64,000 nucleotides of DNA from Acetobacterium sp. KB-1 (lineage in GTDB: Bacteria > Bacillota > Clostridia > Eubacteriales > Eubacteriaceae). A model generated the notes under the pieces. That model searched no databases, had not been told where the DNA came from, and was given only the letters and a program-made list of their open reading frames with translations. A program made the translations under genes and the position numbers. Positions 52,940 through 62,084 of this stretch are shown here, piece after piece (positions within the stretch are counted from its first letter, which is position 1; each line of letters begins with the position of its first letter). The DNA is taken from the NCBI RefSeq assembly GCF_003260995.1, contig NZ_CP030040.1:3023176-3087175 (forward strand), given 5' to 3'.

Positions 52940-54169
52940 TTGGAAACATTAAAAAATCTACAGAGATTTGTTAAGCGGCTGGAAGAAAAGAGTCCGTTTT
53001 ATCAGCAGCGTTTTAAAAAAGCGGAGATTGTGGCGGCAGACATAAAAACCATGGCGGATTTTGAGAAGCTGCCCTTTACCGATAAAGGCGATTTGCGTAA
53101 TGCTTATCCCCTGGGATTACAGGCGGTGCCGGACCGTGAAGTGGTACGGATTCATTCTTCGTCGGGAACCACTGGTCAGCCGGTGATCATTCCCTATACG
53201 GCTGGGGATGTGGCCGACTGGGCAGAAATGTTTGCCCGCTGTTATCGGTATGCCGAGATGACTGACGAGGATCGAATTCAAATTACCCCGGGTTACGGTC
53301 TCTGGACCGCCGGGATCGGATTTCAGGCCGGAGCGGAAAAAATGGGAGCCATGGCCATTCCGATGGGTCCGGGAAATACTCAGAAACAATTGCAGATGAT
53401 GGTCGATTTAAAAACCACGGTGCTGGCGTCTACCTCATCTTATGCTCTGTTGCTGGCGGAAGAGGTCGCCAATCAGAAGCTGGGCGATCAAATCCATTTA
53501 AAACGAGGCGTTATCGGTTCGGAACGCTGGGGCGATAAGATGCGCAGCCGGATTGCAAAAGAGTTGGGAATTGAGCTTTTTGATATTTATGGACTTACCG
53601 AAATCTATGGTCCCGGGATTTCGATTGACTGCAGCCAACATGATGGGCTTCACTATTGGTCGGATTATCTGTATTTTGAAATTCTCGATCAGGACACCCT
53701 TAAACCGGCACCAATGGGAGCATATGGAGAATTGGTAATTACCACTTTCCGGAAGGAAGGGGCACCACTGCTGCGCTACCGAACTCATGACATCACCCGG
53801 TTTGTTCCCGGCCCTTGTGCCTGTGGATCCGTGCATCCCCGACATGACCGGATCATCGGCCGAACCGATGATATGGTGAAGGTCAAGGGCGTGAATATTT
53901 ACCCGGGTCAAATTGATGAGGTGCTAAAAAATGTGGAAGGGGTCAGTAGTGAATATCTGACGACGGTCGATCATCAGGATGGAAAAGACTGTATTTCTTT
54001 GGCTTTTGAAATTCTAAGCGGGGTGGACACGTATGTTGTTGAAGCTGAAGTGAAAAGGCAATTTAAATCCCGGGTAGGTTTAAGTATTATTCCGATAGCA
54101 GGTCCGATTGGATCATTGCCCCGATCCGAAAAGAAAAGTGTCCGGATCATTGATCGCCGCTTCAGTTAA
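52940..54169 (+). CDS. Phenylacetate-CoA ligase family protein (PaaK-like)
   Basis: Adenylate-forming enzyme (409 residues) that makes aryl-acetyl-CoA thioesters. The AMP motif is HSSSGTTGQPVIIPYT; DIYGLTEIYGPG and the C-terminal GRTDDMVKVKGVNIYPGQ are typical. A T-box of amino-acid type upstream suggests a link to aromatic amino acid breakdown, for example indoleacetate or phenylacetate (inference). I chose TTG 52940, six bases after GAGGGAG; an ATG at 52901 lies inside the T-box terminator and cannot be right. Confidence 0.9.
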   Translation: METLKNLQRFVKRLEEKSPFYQQRFKKAEIVAADIKTMADFEKLPFTDKGDLRNAYPLGLQAVPDREVVRIHSSSGTTGQPVIIPYTAGDVADWAEMFARCYRYAEMTDEDRIQITPGYGLWTAGIGFQAGAEKMGAMAIPMGPGNTQKQLQMMVDLKTTVLASTSSYALLLAEEVANQKLGDQIHLKRGVIGSERWGDKMRSRIAKELGIELFDIYGLTEIYGPGISIDCSQHDGLHYWSDYLYFEILDQDTLKPAPMGAYGELVITTFRKEGAPLLRYRTHDITRFVPGPCACGSVHPRHDRIIGRTDDMVKVKGVNIYPGQIDEVLKNVEGVSSEYLTTVDHQDGKDCISLAFEILSGVDTYVVEAEVKRQFKSRVGLSIIPIAGPIGSLPRSEKKSVRIIDRRFS

Positions 54170-54302
54170 AGGGTATCGTCACAAAAATATTAGGCTTTGA
54201 AAAAATTCAGCGTTTAAAAAATTACAGGGAAAAATTGATTTTTTATTCTGAATTGGTTATAATGAAGTCGGCTACCTTGATTTAAGAGGAGAAAAGGATA
54301 AA

Positions 54303-54497
54303 ATGAAGACAAAAAAGCAAAAGAAGAATCGGTTTCAAATTGTAATTAGTGAACCCACTGGAGAGCACTCTGGGTGTAAGGTCATTGAAGATACTGAAAC
54401 AGGAATCAACTACTTATACCATTTTGATGAATTTGGTGGCGGACTCACGGTGCTCATTGATGAGGAAGGTGAACCGTTGATTGCTCCTGAAAAATAA
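54303..54497 (+). CDS. Small DUF6440-like protein
   Basis: A 64-residue soluble protein with ETGINYLYHFDEFGGGLTVL and DEEGEPLI, the pattern I associate with DUF6440 proteins of Firmicutes. Function unknown. It has GAGGAG upstream, stands alone, and is followed by a short terminator. Confidence 0.8.
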   Translation: MKTKKQKKNRFQIVISEPTGEHSGCKVIEDTETGINYLYHFDEFGGGLTVLIDEEGEPLIAPEK

Positions 54498-54509
54498 ACG
54501 TGAACCACG

Positions 54510-54542
54510 CCCTGGAAGAGATTTTCTTTTTCAGGGTTTTTT
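54510..54542 (+). terminator. Terminator after the DUF6440-like gene
   Basis: CCCTGG (54510-54515) pairs with TCAGGG (54531-54536), followed by six T. The stem is short. Confidence 0.6.
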
Positions 54543-54634
54543 CGTGAGTCTTAGTTTATTTAATTAAATAAGGTGTATAAATAAAAAAGAGGCGTTATGA
54601 ACGTTGCGTTTGGTTTCGTAAACACCTTTAATAA

Positions 54635-55936
<1,302 letters not shown>

Positions 55937-55996
55937 TTTTGTTGTCTTTAATTAGAAGAAAAAATATCCAAGAAAAAAGAAATAAGGAAGTGAACT

Positions 55997-57430
55997 ATGT
56001 ACTTAAAAGGAGTAGGAATTGCCTGTCATCCACCGGTGTTAATACCAGAGGTCGGAGAAGGGAGAGAAAATGAAGCACAAAAAACCATTCGGGGCTTACG
56101 AGATCTGGCCCTGAAAGTTGCCGAAGTCAAACCGGAAGTCATTGTCTGCATTACCCCCCACGGCAATGTCTTTCGGGATGGGGTAGCTGTGGTTTATGAA
56201 AACCAGATGAAGGGTGATTTGAGAAATTTCGGGCATCCCGAGATCAACCTGGAAAAAGACTGCGATATGGGACTCCTGGATGAACTGAATATGAGTTTTG
56301 GGAAAAACAATTGCCATACCATTTTTTTGAATGAAGCAATTGCCGCAGAATATAAAATCGATTTAAATCTCGATCACGGGGTGTTGGTACCGCTTTACTT
56401 TATTGAAAAATACTATCGGACCTACAAAATTGTCCATATCACCATTGGGGAACTGAGTCTGATCGAACTCTATAAAATGGGTAAGGTAATTAAGGAAGCA
56501 ATTGAAGCCCGGGGAAAAGAAACCATGATTCTGGCTTCTGCCGATTTATCCCATTGCCTGAAGGATGAAGGGCCCTATGCCTTTAATCCGATGGGACCAC
56601 TTTTCGATGAAAATATCGTGAGTGGCATTAAAACTAAGAATTACTACTCCATTTTAACGGCTCCCCACCAAGTCTACGAACCGGCGGGTCAATGTGGCTT
56701 GAGACCAATTGTTATGGGATTGGGCACCATTGACGGTTGGGATACTGAAGCGACGGTGTTTTCTTACGAAGGCCCCTTTGGAGTGGGTTACATGTCCGCC
56801 TTTATTGATTTGACCGAGGAAAAAATTCCCAGTCTGCTGGAACGCTATGAAGAAGATAAGGTGCTTTCCTATAAAGAGAGGCGTTCAAACGAAAGCCCTT
56901 TTGTGGCTTTGGCTCGGGCCGCCATCAATACCTGGGTGCAACGGGGTCGAAAATTGAATTTCGAGCATTACAAAAACCAGGTGGAAATCGAGGCAGATGT
57001 TCTTGGCGAACTGGAAAATAATTTAGCTGGGGTTTTTGTTTCCCTGCATAAGCATGGGGAATTGCGAGGTTGCATTGGCACCACTGGCCCGGTGACGGAA
57101 AACATCGCCCAGGAGATTATTCGAAATGCGATTGAGGCGTCCACTTATGATCCCCGGTTTATGCCAGTGGAAGAGCAGGAACTGATGGACCTGGAAATCA
57201 AAGTCGATGTGCTGGGTATCCCCGAACCGGTAACCGGCGTCGCTGAGCTGGATGCAAAAAAGTACGGTGTTATTGTTGAAAAAGATTTACACCGCGGACT
57301 GCTGCTTCCCGATCTGGAGGGGGTTAATACTCCGGAAGAGCAACTTGCCATTGCCAAAAGAAAAGCCGGCATTCCCGAAGGCGATACCGATGTGATGGTG
57401 CAGCGCTTTCAGGTGATCCGGCATCAATAA
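55997..57430 (+). CDS. MEMO-like/AMMECR1 fusion protein (AmmeMemoRadiSam system)
   Basis: Two domains: an N-terminal class III extradiol-dioxygenase-like/MEMO domain (about 1-275; CHPPVLIPEVG, ASADLSHCL) and a C-terminal AMMECR1 domain (about 300-475; ESPFVALAR, GELRGCIGT, DPRFMPV). In many anaerobes these occur with a radical SAM protein, and the set is called AmmeMemoRadiSam. That partner is not adjacent; the next gene, on the other strand, is mutY. The reaction is unknown. AAGGAAGTG precedes the ATG. Confidence 0.88.
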   Translation: MYLKGVGIACHPPVLIPEVGEGRENEAQKTIRGLRDLALKVAEVKPEVIVCITPHGNVFRDGVAVVYENQMKGDLRNFGHPEINLEKDCDMGLLDELNMSFGKNNCHTIFLNEAIAAEYKIDLNLDHGVLVPLYFIEKYYRTYKIVHITIGELSLIELYKMGKVIKEAIEARGKETMILASADLSHCLKDEGPYAFNPMGPLFDENIVSGIKTKNYYSILTAPHQVYEPAGQCGLRPIVMGLGTIDGWDTEATVFSYEGPFGVGYMSAFIDLTEEKIPSLLERYEEDKVLSYKERRSNESPFVALARAAINTWVQRGRKLNFEHYKNQVEIEADVLGELENNLAGVFVSLHKHGELRGCIGTTGPVTENIAQEIIRNAIEASTYDPRFMPVEEQELMDLEIKVDVLGIPEPVTGVAELDAKKYGVIVEKDLHRGLLLPDLEGVNTPEEQLAIAKRKAGIPEGDTDVMVQRFQVIRHQ

Positions 57431-57456
57431 GCAGTGAAAATTGGTTAATGTTAAAA

Positions 57457-58566
57457 TTAGGTTAATAAAGCTAAAAGTTTGGAAAAAGCAATCGGCAGGG
57501 CCAGGTCATCAACCTGGGACAGGGCTTTGAAGGTAACCTGAGGATTTGATCGAGATTCCCTTTGCGCTGAGATATAATAAGGGTTTAGTGTTGATTCACA
57601 AACCCTGTTGTCCAGATCAAAAATAAAAACTGACATGTCCCAGATAATGTGGGAGAAAACGTGGCGGCTGGTCCCAATAAAAATCGGTTTACAAAGCTCG
57701 GAGAAATTTTCTTCGAGCTTTTTTTTAATATCCTGACCGTTACCGGCGGCGGTTTCAGCAATGGGAAAGGACCACATTCCGGATAACAGACCGACATCAG
57801 GGCGGCGGACAAAAAACAGCTGGCCGTTTTGTTTGATGATGCCAACCTCCATTTTTCGGGTGCGTTGTTTCTGTTTTTTCGCTTTCACCGGGATCATCCC
57901 AGTGGTACCGGCAGCATTGCTTTGACAACCGCTACGGATCGGGCAGCTCAGGCATTTAGGGCTTTTGGGGGTGCAAATCATGGCACCCAGCTCCATCAGG
58001 CCTTCATTAAAAGCACCAACCTCATCCGGTAGTATGCTTTCTATCCAGCGGGTTATCCGTTTCTTCGTTGTGGCTTCGCCGATGTCGTCACAGCTATTAC
58101 AATAACGGCTGATTACCCGGAGTACATTACCGTCCACCGCGCTGACCTTCTGATTAAAGGCGATGCTAGCGATGGCACCACCGGTATAAGGGCCGATCCC
58201 CGGGAGCTTGATCAGTTCAGAAAAGGTTGCGGGCATCATTCCATCATAATCAGTGACAATTATTCTGGCCGCCTGATGGAGGTTTCGGGCCCGGGAGTAA
58301 TAACCTAATCCTTCCCAGGCTTTAATGACCTCATCGATTGAGGCCAGGGCCAACGAAAAAACGGTCGGGAAATTATCAATAAATCGGTTATAATAGGGTA
58401 TTAATGTATCAATCTGAGTTTGTTGAGCCATAATTTCCGAGATCCAGATAAAATAGGGGTCCCGGGTACGGCGAAAAGGTAGATCCCGTTTGGATTCTTC
58501 AAACCATTTGAGCAGATCGGTCTGTAATATTTCAATGAGTAGCTGACTTTTTTTTGTATCAAGCAT
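57457..58566 (-). CDS. mutY: A/G-specific adenine glycosylase
   Basis: Removes adenine mispaired with 8-oxoguanine. Catalytic Glu44 (WISEIMAQQTQ) and Asp145 (SAVDGNVLR) flank the helix-hairpin-helix LPGIGPYTGGA. The [4Fe-4S] cysteines C198, C205, C208 and C214 have the classic 6-2-5 spacing. The C-terminal NUDIX-like recognition domain (about 230-369) is present. Monocistronic, convergent with the MEMO-AMMECR1 gene. Confidence 0.95.
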   Translation of the reverse strand: MLDTKKSQLLIEILQTDLLKWFEESKRDLPFRRTRDPYFIWISEIMAQQTQIDTLIPYYNRFIDNFPTVFSLALASIDEVIKAWEGLGYYSRARNLHQAARIIVTDYDGMMPATFSELIKLPGIGPYTGGAIASIAFNQKVSAVDGNVLRVISRYCNSCDDIGEATTKKRITRWIESILPDEVGAFNEGLMELGAMICTPKSPKCLSCPIRSGCQSNAAGTTGMIPVKAKKQKQRTRKMEVGIIKQNGQLFFVRRPDVGLLSGMWSFPIAETAAGNGQDIKKKLEENFSELCKPIFIGTSRHVFSHIIWDMSVFIFDLDNRVCESTLNPYYISAQRESRSNPQVTFKALSQVDDLALPIAFSKLLALLT

Positions 58567-58866
58567 AAGGTCTCCGTTCGTTTAAAATTCGTTCATTTCA
58601 AAGCACAAGATGTAGTATAGAACAGTTTCCTAAAAACTAGCTTATCCGGGTAGAATCAACAAAAAAAGCAGTCAACAAGAATTTACCATAGCCCCCATTA
58701 TGGCGTCAGAATGGGCGAAAAGACGGTTTGTAATTGGGACAGGGTCACCATTTGCACCCGCAAAAGCCATAAAAACCTTGACATAAAATGGGGAGGATGG
58801 TAAACTAACTGTAACGAATGTGTAACTTTTATTTATGCAATTTAGACAAAATGAAAGGTATTATTT
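58567..58866. other. Intergenic region between mutY and the 3D-domain gene
   Basis: A 300-base divergent spacer. It carries the mutY ribosome site, and on the + strand the promoter at 58778-58806. I see no gene or strong RNA structure. Confidence 0.6.
58778..58806 (+). promoter_or_regulatory. Promoter of the 3D-domain gene
   Basis: TTGACA (58778-58783), 17-base spacer, TAAACT (58801-58806), 60 bases before the start codon. Confidence 0.75.
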
Positions 58867-59943
58867 ATGAATAGAGAGAGAGAAACAGCTGGTTTTCTAA
58901 AGAGATATCCCGGCGTTAAGATCGGAATTATTGCATTAATTCTGCTTCTCGTTGTGGGTGTTTCCAGTGCTTTTACCGTCGAAAAAGAAGTTCAGGTCAA
59001 CTTCGAAGGTAAGGTATACACTGCTAATGGAAAACTGCTCGAATCCCTGGAGGAAGTCCTGATTGCGAATGATCTTCCCGTCAGTGACGAATACAAATAT
59101 AGTACATCCTTAAATACTTTATTTAAAGATGTCATCAATGTAGAAATTGAAAAGAAGATTTCTGGAAAGATTCTAGTTGATGGTAAAACTATTACTTACT
59201 TGTCAGGTGGGGCAACCATTGGCGATGTGCTGGATGAAAATGGTGTTAAGCCGGATGAAGATGATAAGGTCGAGCCAGGACTCAATACCCCATTAACCGC
59301 AAAAACCGCAACCATCAAAGTAACCCGGATATCCTATGTGGAATCAACCGGTATTAAAGATGTACCAATGAAGGCCACAATTGCCGAGAATCCGGAACTG
59401 CCAGCTGGAACCCGAGTGGTTGTTCAGGTAGGCCAGAATGGAAAAGCCAACATGAAAGAACGGATCCGTTATGAAAATAGCATCGAAGTCAGCCGTGAAG
59501 TCATAACCAGTGAAGTGATCATGCCAGCGATAGAAGAGATCATTGAAGTGGGACCGTCTACCACCATTACTATGCCAGAAGCCGTAGAGGTTTCGTCTGT
59601 GTCTGGGAACGTTAATGTGGAAAAAAGCGCGACTGGTGACGGTAGTGCCGCCATCAATCAAGAAAGTGGTTTTAAAGGCAGTATGGTGGTCAGCGCCACC
59701 GCTTACACAGCTACCGGAAACAATACCGCGTCGGGAACTGTGCCACAGTCTGGCAGAACCATTGCGACATGGGGTGGTATTCCCTTCGGAACTAAAGTTT
59801 ATATCCCAGCGCTTGGCGGGGTTTATACCGTGGAAGATCGCGGCGGAGCCGTTGGATATGGCATTATCGATATTTATATGGACAGTGAGGCAGAATGCTT
59901 AAGCTGGGGAAGACAAAATATTGAAATATACTTTGTAGATTAA
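58867..59943 (+). CDS. G5/3D-domain cell-wall protein (YabE/Rpf2-like)
   Basis: Membrane-anchored extracellular protein (358 residues): a single N-terminal membrane helix (about 17-38), DUF348-type ubiquitin-like repeats (about 45-150), a G5 domain (about 155-235), a linker, and a C-terminal 3D domain (about 270-358) with the catalytic-type Asp residues in VEDRGG and IDIYMDS. The 3D domain resembles lytic transglycosylase A, so it probably cleaves or remodels peptidoglycan, as proposed for YabE/Rpf-like proteins. Own promoter and terminator. Confidence 0.9.
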   Translation: MNRERETAGFLKRYPGVKIGIIALILLLVVGVSSAFTVEKEVQVNFEGKVYTANGKLLESLEEVLIANDLPVSDEYKYSTSLNTLFKDVINVEIEKKISGKILVDGKTITYLSGGATIGDVLDENGVKPDEDDKVEPGLNTPLTAKTATIKVTRISYVESTGIKDVPMKATIAENPELPAGTRVVVQVGQNGKANMKERIRYENSIEVSREVITSEVIMPAIEEIIEVGPSTTITMPEAVEVSSVSGNVNVEKSATGDGSAAINQESGFKGSMVVSATAYTATGNNTASGTVPQSGRTIATWGGIPFGTKVYIPALGGVYTVEDRGGAVGYGIIDIYMDSEAECLSWGRQNIEIYFVD

Positions 59944-59953
59944 AGTCAGGCAG

Positions 59954-59979
59954 GACGATGGAAATACCATCGTCTTTTT
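59954..59979 (+). terminator. Terminator after the 3D-domain gene
   Basis: GACGATGG (59954-59961) pairs with CCATCGTC (59967-59974), five T follow. Confidence 0.8.
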
Positions 59980-60087
59980 ATTTGCCTATTTTTACAGGGT
60001 ATTGAAGAATTGGCAGGTGATATTATAATAGTCGGTTGCTCATTTTGTTCTCTGAAAAAAGATGACGTTTACAGAATAATCTGGGCA

Positions 60088-60114
60088 AATAATGTATTCA
60101 GAAAATACATTATT
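60088..60114 (+). promoter_or_regulatory. CodY-like operator before the branched-chain aminotransferase
   Basis: Perfect 11-base arms (60088-60098 and 60104-60114) around CAGAA. The centre TTCAGAAAAT matches 11 of 15 positions of the CodY consensus AATTTTCWGAAAATT. Confidence 0.55.
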
Positions 60115-60128
60115 CCTAAAAAATACAC

Positions 60129-60158
60129 TTGTACTTTGTATACAAGGCTTGTTATACT
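60129..60158 (+). promoter_or_regulatory. Promoter of the branched-chain aminotransferase gene
   Basis: TTGTAC (60129-60134), 18-base spacer, TATACT (60153-60158). A small inverted repeat CTTGTA/TACAAG (60128-60133, 60141-60146) overlaps it. Confidence 0.6.
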
Positions 60159-60210
60159 ACATTTACGGAACGAAATTAGGCTTGTTTTACGACGGAGCTC
60201 GGAGGAAGAC

Positions 60211-61272
60211 ATGGAAATTAAAATTGTTAAAACACTAAATCCCAAGGAAAAACCGGAAGAAGATTCGCTGATCTTCGGTGTGGAATTCACAGACTATATG
60301 TTTGAGATGGATTATACCGAAGGTATTGGCTGGCATGATGCCGTTATTAAGCCCTACGGCCCCATAGAGATCATGCCTTCGGCAATGGTTCTCCACTATG
60401 CCCAGGAAGTTTTTGAAGGCTTAAAAGCCTATAAAACTCCGGCAGGTGAGGTTCAACTGTTTCGACCTGATGAAAATTTTAAACGGATGAACCGATCGAA
60501 TGCCCGAATGTGTATTCCTCAACTTGATGAAGATTTTTTACTGGAAGCACTGAAGGCGCTGGTCAAGATGGATGAAACCTGGATTCCTAAGTCTCCGGGG
60601 ACATCCCTTTATATTCGGCCCTTTGTTTTTGCAACGGATCCCTTTATTGGGGTTCGGGTTTCAAAACGCTATAAGTTTATGATTATTATGTCACCAGTAG
60701 GCTCTTATTACAAAGGTGGAATGGTACCCAGCCGTATTTACGTTGAATCAGAATATGCCCGGACAGTCCGGGGAGGAACTGGAGAAGCCAAGTGCGGCGG
60801 CAATTATGCCAGTGGTCTGGCAGCACAGCAGAAGGTTCATGAGATGGGCTTTGAACAGATCTTATGGCTAGACGGTGAAAAACGACAGTATATCGAAGAA
60901 GTGGGAACCAGTAATGTGTTCTTTTTGATTGATGGCGTGTTTGTAACGCCGTCACTGGAAGGAACTATCTTAAACGGAATTACCCGGAAAAGCGTTATTG
61001 ACTTATTGAAATACTGGGGAGAAACCGTTGAAGAGCGTCGCATCACAATACACGAGCTTTCAGAAGCTTATGAGCAGGGGCGAATAAAAGAGGCTTTTGC
61101 AACCGGCACAGCCGCCGTTATTTCGCCTATTGGCACCCTGGGGTGGAAAGATAGGGAAATGATATTTAATGACGGTAAAATAGGTAAATACTCTCAAAAG
61201 ATATATGATTCACTCTATGGGGTCCAGACCGGCAACTTGGAAGATCCCCTTAACTGGATTGTGAAAATATAA
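60211..61272 (+). CDS. ilvE: Branched-chain amino acid aminotransferase
   Basis: PLP fold-type IV aminotransferase for Leu, Ile and Val. PLP-binding Lys194 is in GTGEAKCGGNYASG; VFEGLKAYK and YIEEVGTSNVFF are family motifs. With the ATG at 60211 (GGAGG seven bases upstream) the length is 353, as expected for the long BCAT type. The frame is open 67 codons further up but covers the promoter and operator. A CodY-like box upstream fits regulation by branched-chain amino acids. Confidence 0.95.
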   Translation: MEIKIVKTLNPKEKPEEDSLIFGVEFTDYMFEMDYTEGIGWHDAVIKPYGPIEIMPSAMVLHYAQEVFEGLKAYKTPAGEVQLFRPDENFKRMNRSNARMCIPQLDEDFLLEALKALVKMDETWIPKSPGTSLYIRPFVFATDPFIGVRVSKRYKFMIIMSPVGSYYKGGMVPSRIYVESEYARTVRGGTGEAKCGGNYASGLAAQQKVHEMGFEQILWLDGEKRQYIEEVGTSNVFFLIDGVFVTPSLEGTILNGITRKSVIDLLKYWGETVEERRITIHELSEAYEQGRIKEAFATGTAAVISPIGTLGWKDREMIFNDGKIGKYSQKIYDSLYGVQTGNLEDPLNWIVKI

Positions 61273-61345
61273 AAAGAAAAAACTTTTTAAAACTACTTGA
61301 CAATATACTCTTTCACTGGTAATATTAATCTTGCATTTTGAATTA

Positions 61346-61434
61346 CGAGAGGTACCGAAGTGGTCATAACGGGGCGGTCTTGAAAACCGTTAGGGTGCAA
61401 GCCCACGTGGGTTCGAATCCCACCCTCTCGGCCA
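61346..61434 (+). tRNA. tRNA-Ser (anticodon TGA)
   Basis: Acceptor CGAGAGG/CCTCTCG, anticodon loop CTTGAAA (TGA), long variable arm, T-arm GTGGG-TTCGAAT-CCCAC, discriminator G, encoded CCA. Confidence 0.95.
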
Positions 61435-61479
61435 TCAAATGCCAGAGAATTGAATAAACAAACATGCATTATTACCTTT

Positions 61480-61571
61480 GGAGAAGTACTCAAGTGGCTA
61501 TAAGAGGTGCCCCTGCTAAGGGTATAGGCCGTTAACGCGGTGCGTGGGTTCAAATCCCACCTTCTCCGCCA
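61480..61571 (+). tRNA. tRNA-Ser (anticodon GCT)
   Basis: Acceptor GGAGAAG/CTTCTCC, anticodon loop CTGCTAA (GCT), long variable arm, T-arm GTGGG-TTCAAAT-CCCAC, discriminator G, encoded CCA. It lies 45 bases after the other tRNA-Ser. Confidence 0.95.
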
Positions 61572-61605
61572 CCATGAACTATGCATCAACATTGATGTTA
61601 GATAG

Positions 61606-61634
61606 AACCTGTTACGTAAGTAGCAGGTTTTTTT
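61606..61634 (+). terminator. Terminator of the tRNA-Ser pair
   Basis: AACCTGTTAC (61606-61615) pairs with GTAGCAGGTT (61620-61629) with one G-U, followed by T. Confidence 0.8.
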
Positions 61635-61744
61635 ATGTTTGAAATAGTAATCCGGTACCTAATGATCCTATGCCTGACACCAAATTAAGATCAAAGTCAA
61701 AAATATTGTGGAAGCTATTGTTTAGGGAATGATGTATCCAAGCT

Positions 61745-61876
61745 ATGTTTGAGCGGATTGAAGAACTCGAATTGGAAAGAAAGCATCAGGAAAACAAGCT
61801 CAATGAAGCGTCAAAGGTTGATAATATAGCCAAAATTTCAGATGAAGTAAAAAGTATCTTTAAATCTTTAAAATAA
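61745..61876 (+). pseudogene. Orphan 43-codon coiled-coil ORF, possibly a gene remnant
   Basis: An open frame from ATG to TAA encodes a charged helix (ERIEELELERKHQ) and ends IFKSLK. A stop lies five codons upstream and no good ribosome site is seen, so it may be the tail of a lost gene. Charged coiled-coil tails of this type occur at the C-terminus of large serine recombinases, which would suit a spot beside tRNA genes, but the similarity is loose. Confidence 0.35.
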
Positions 61877-62084
61877 TTTAGCTGTGTATAGACTTTGATG
61901 AATTATTTATTTTTATGAAAGAATGCGCAAATGATAAGCAAAAGGTATATTGACATCAAAATATGAAAATAGAATAATTAAATTGAAAATTATTGCGGCA
62001 AGAAGTATAATCCAAAGTAGATGAATAAAGAAGAATTCAGATAATGACAGCTAAGTTCAGTTTAGTAAATACAAGGAGGAATAA
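61877..62084. other. AT-rich spacer at the start of the accessory region
   Basis: About 210 bases, strongly AT-rich, with no gene or clear promoter seen; only the ribosome site of the next gene at its end. Confidence 0.5.

Noticed and set aside
60010-60210. 67-codon N-terminal extension of the branched-chain aminotransferase
   Set aside because: It covers the promoter and operator, begins without a ribosome site, and makes the protein longer than the family.
61293-61592. 99-codon minus-strand frame
   Set aside because: It spans both tRNA-Ser genes; no real protein.
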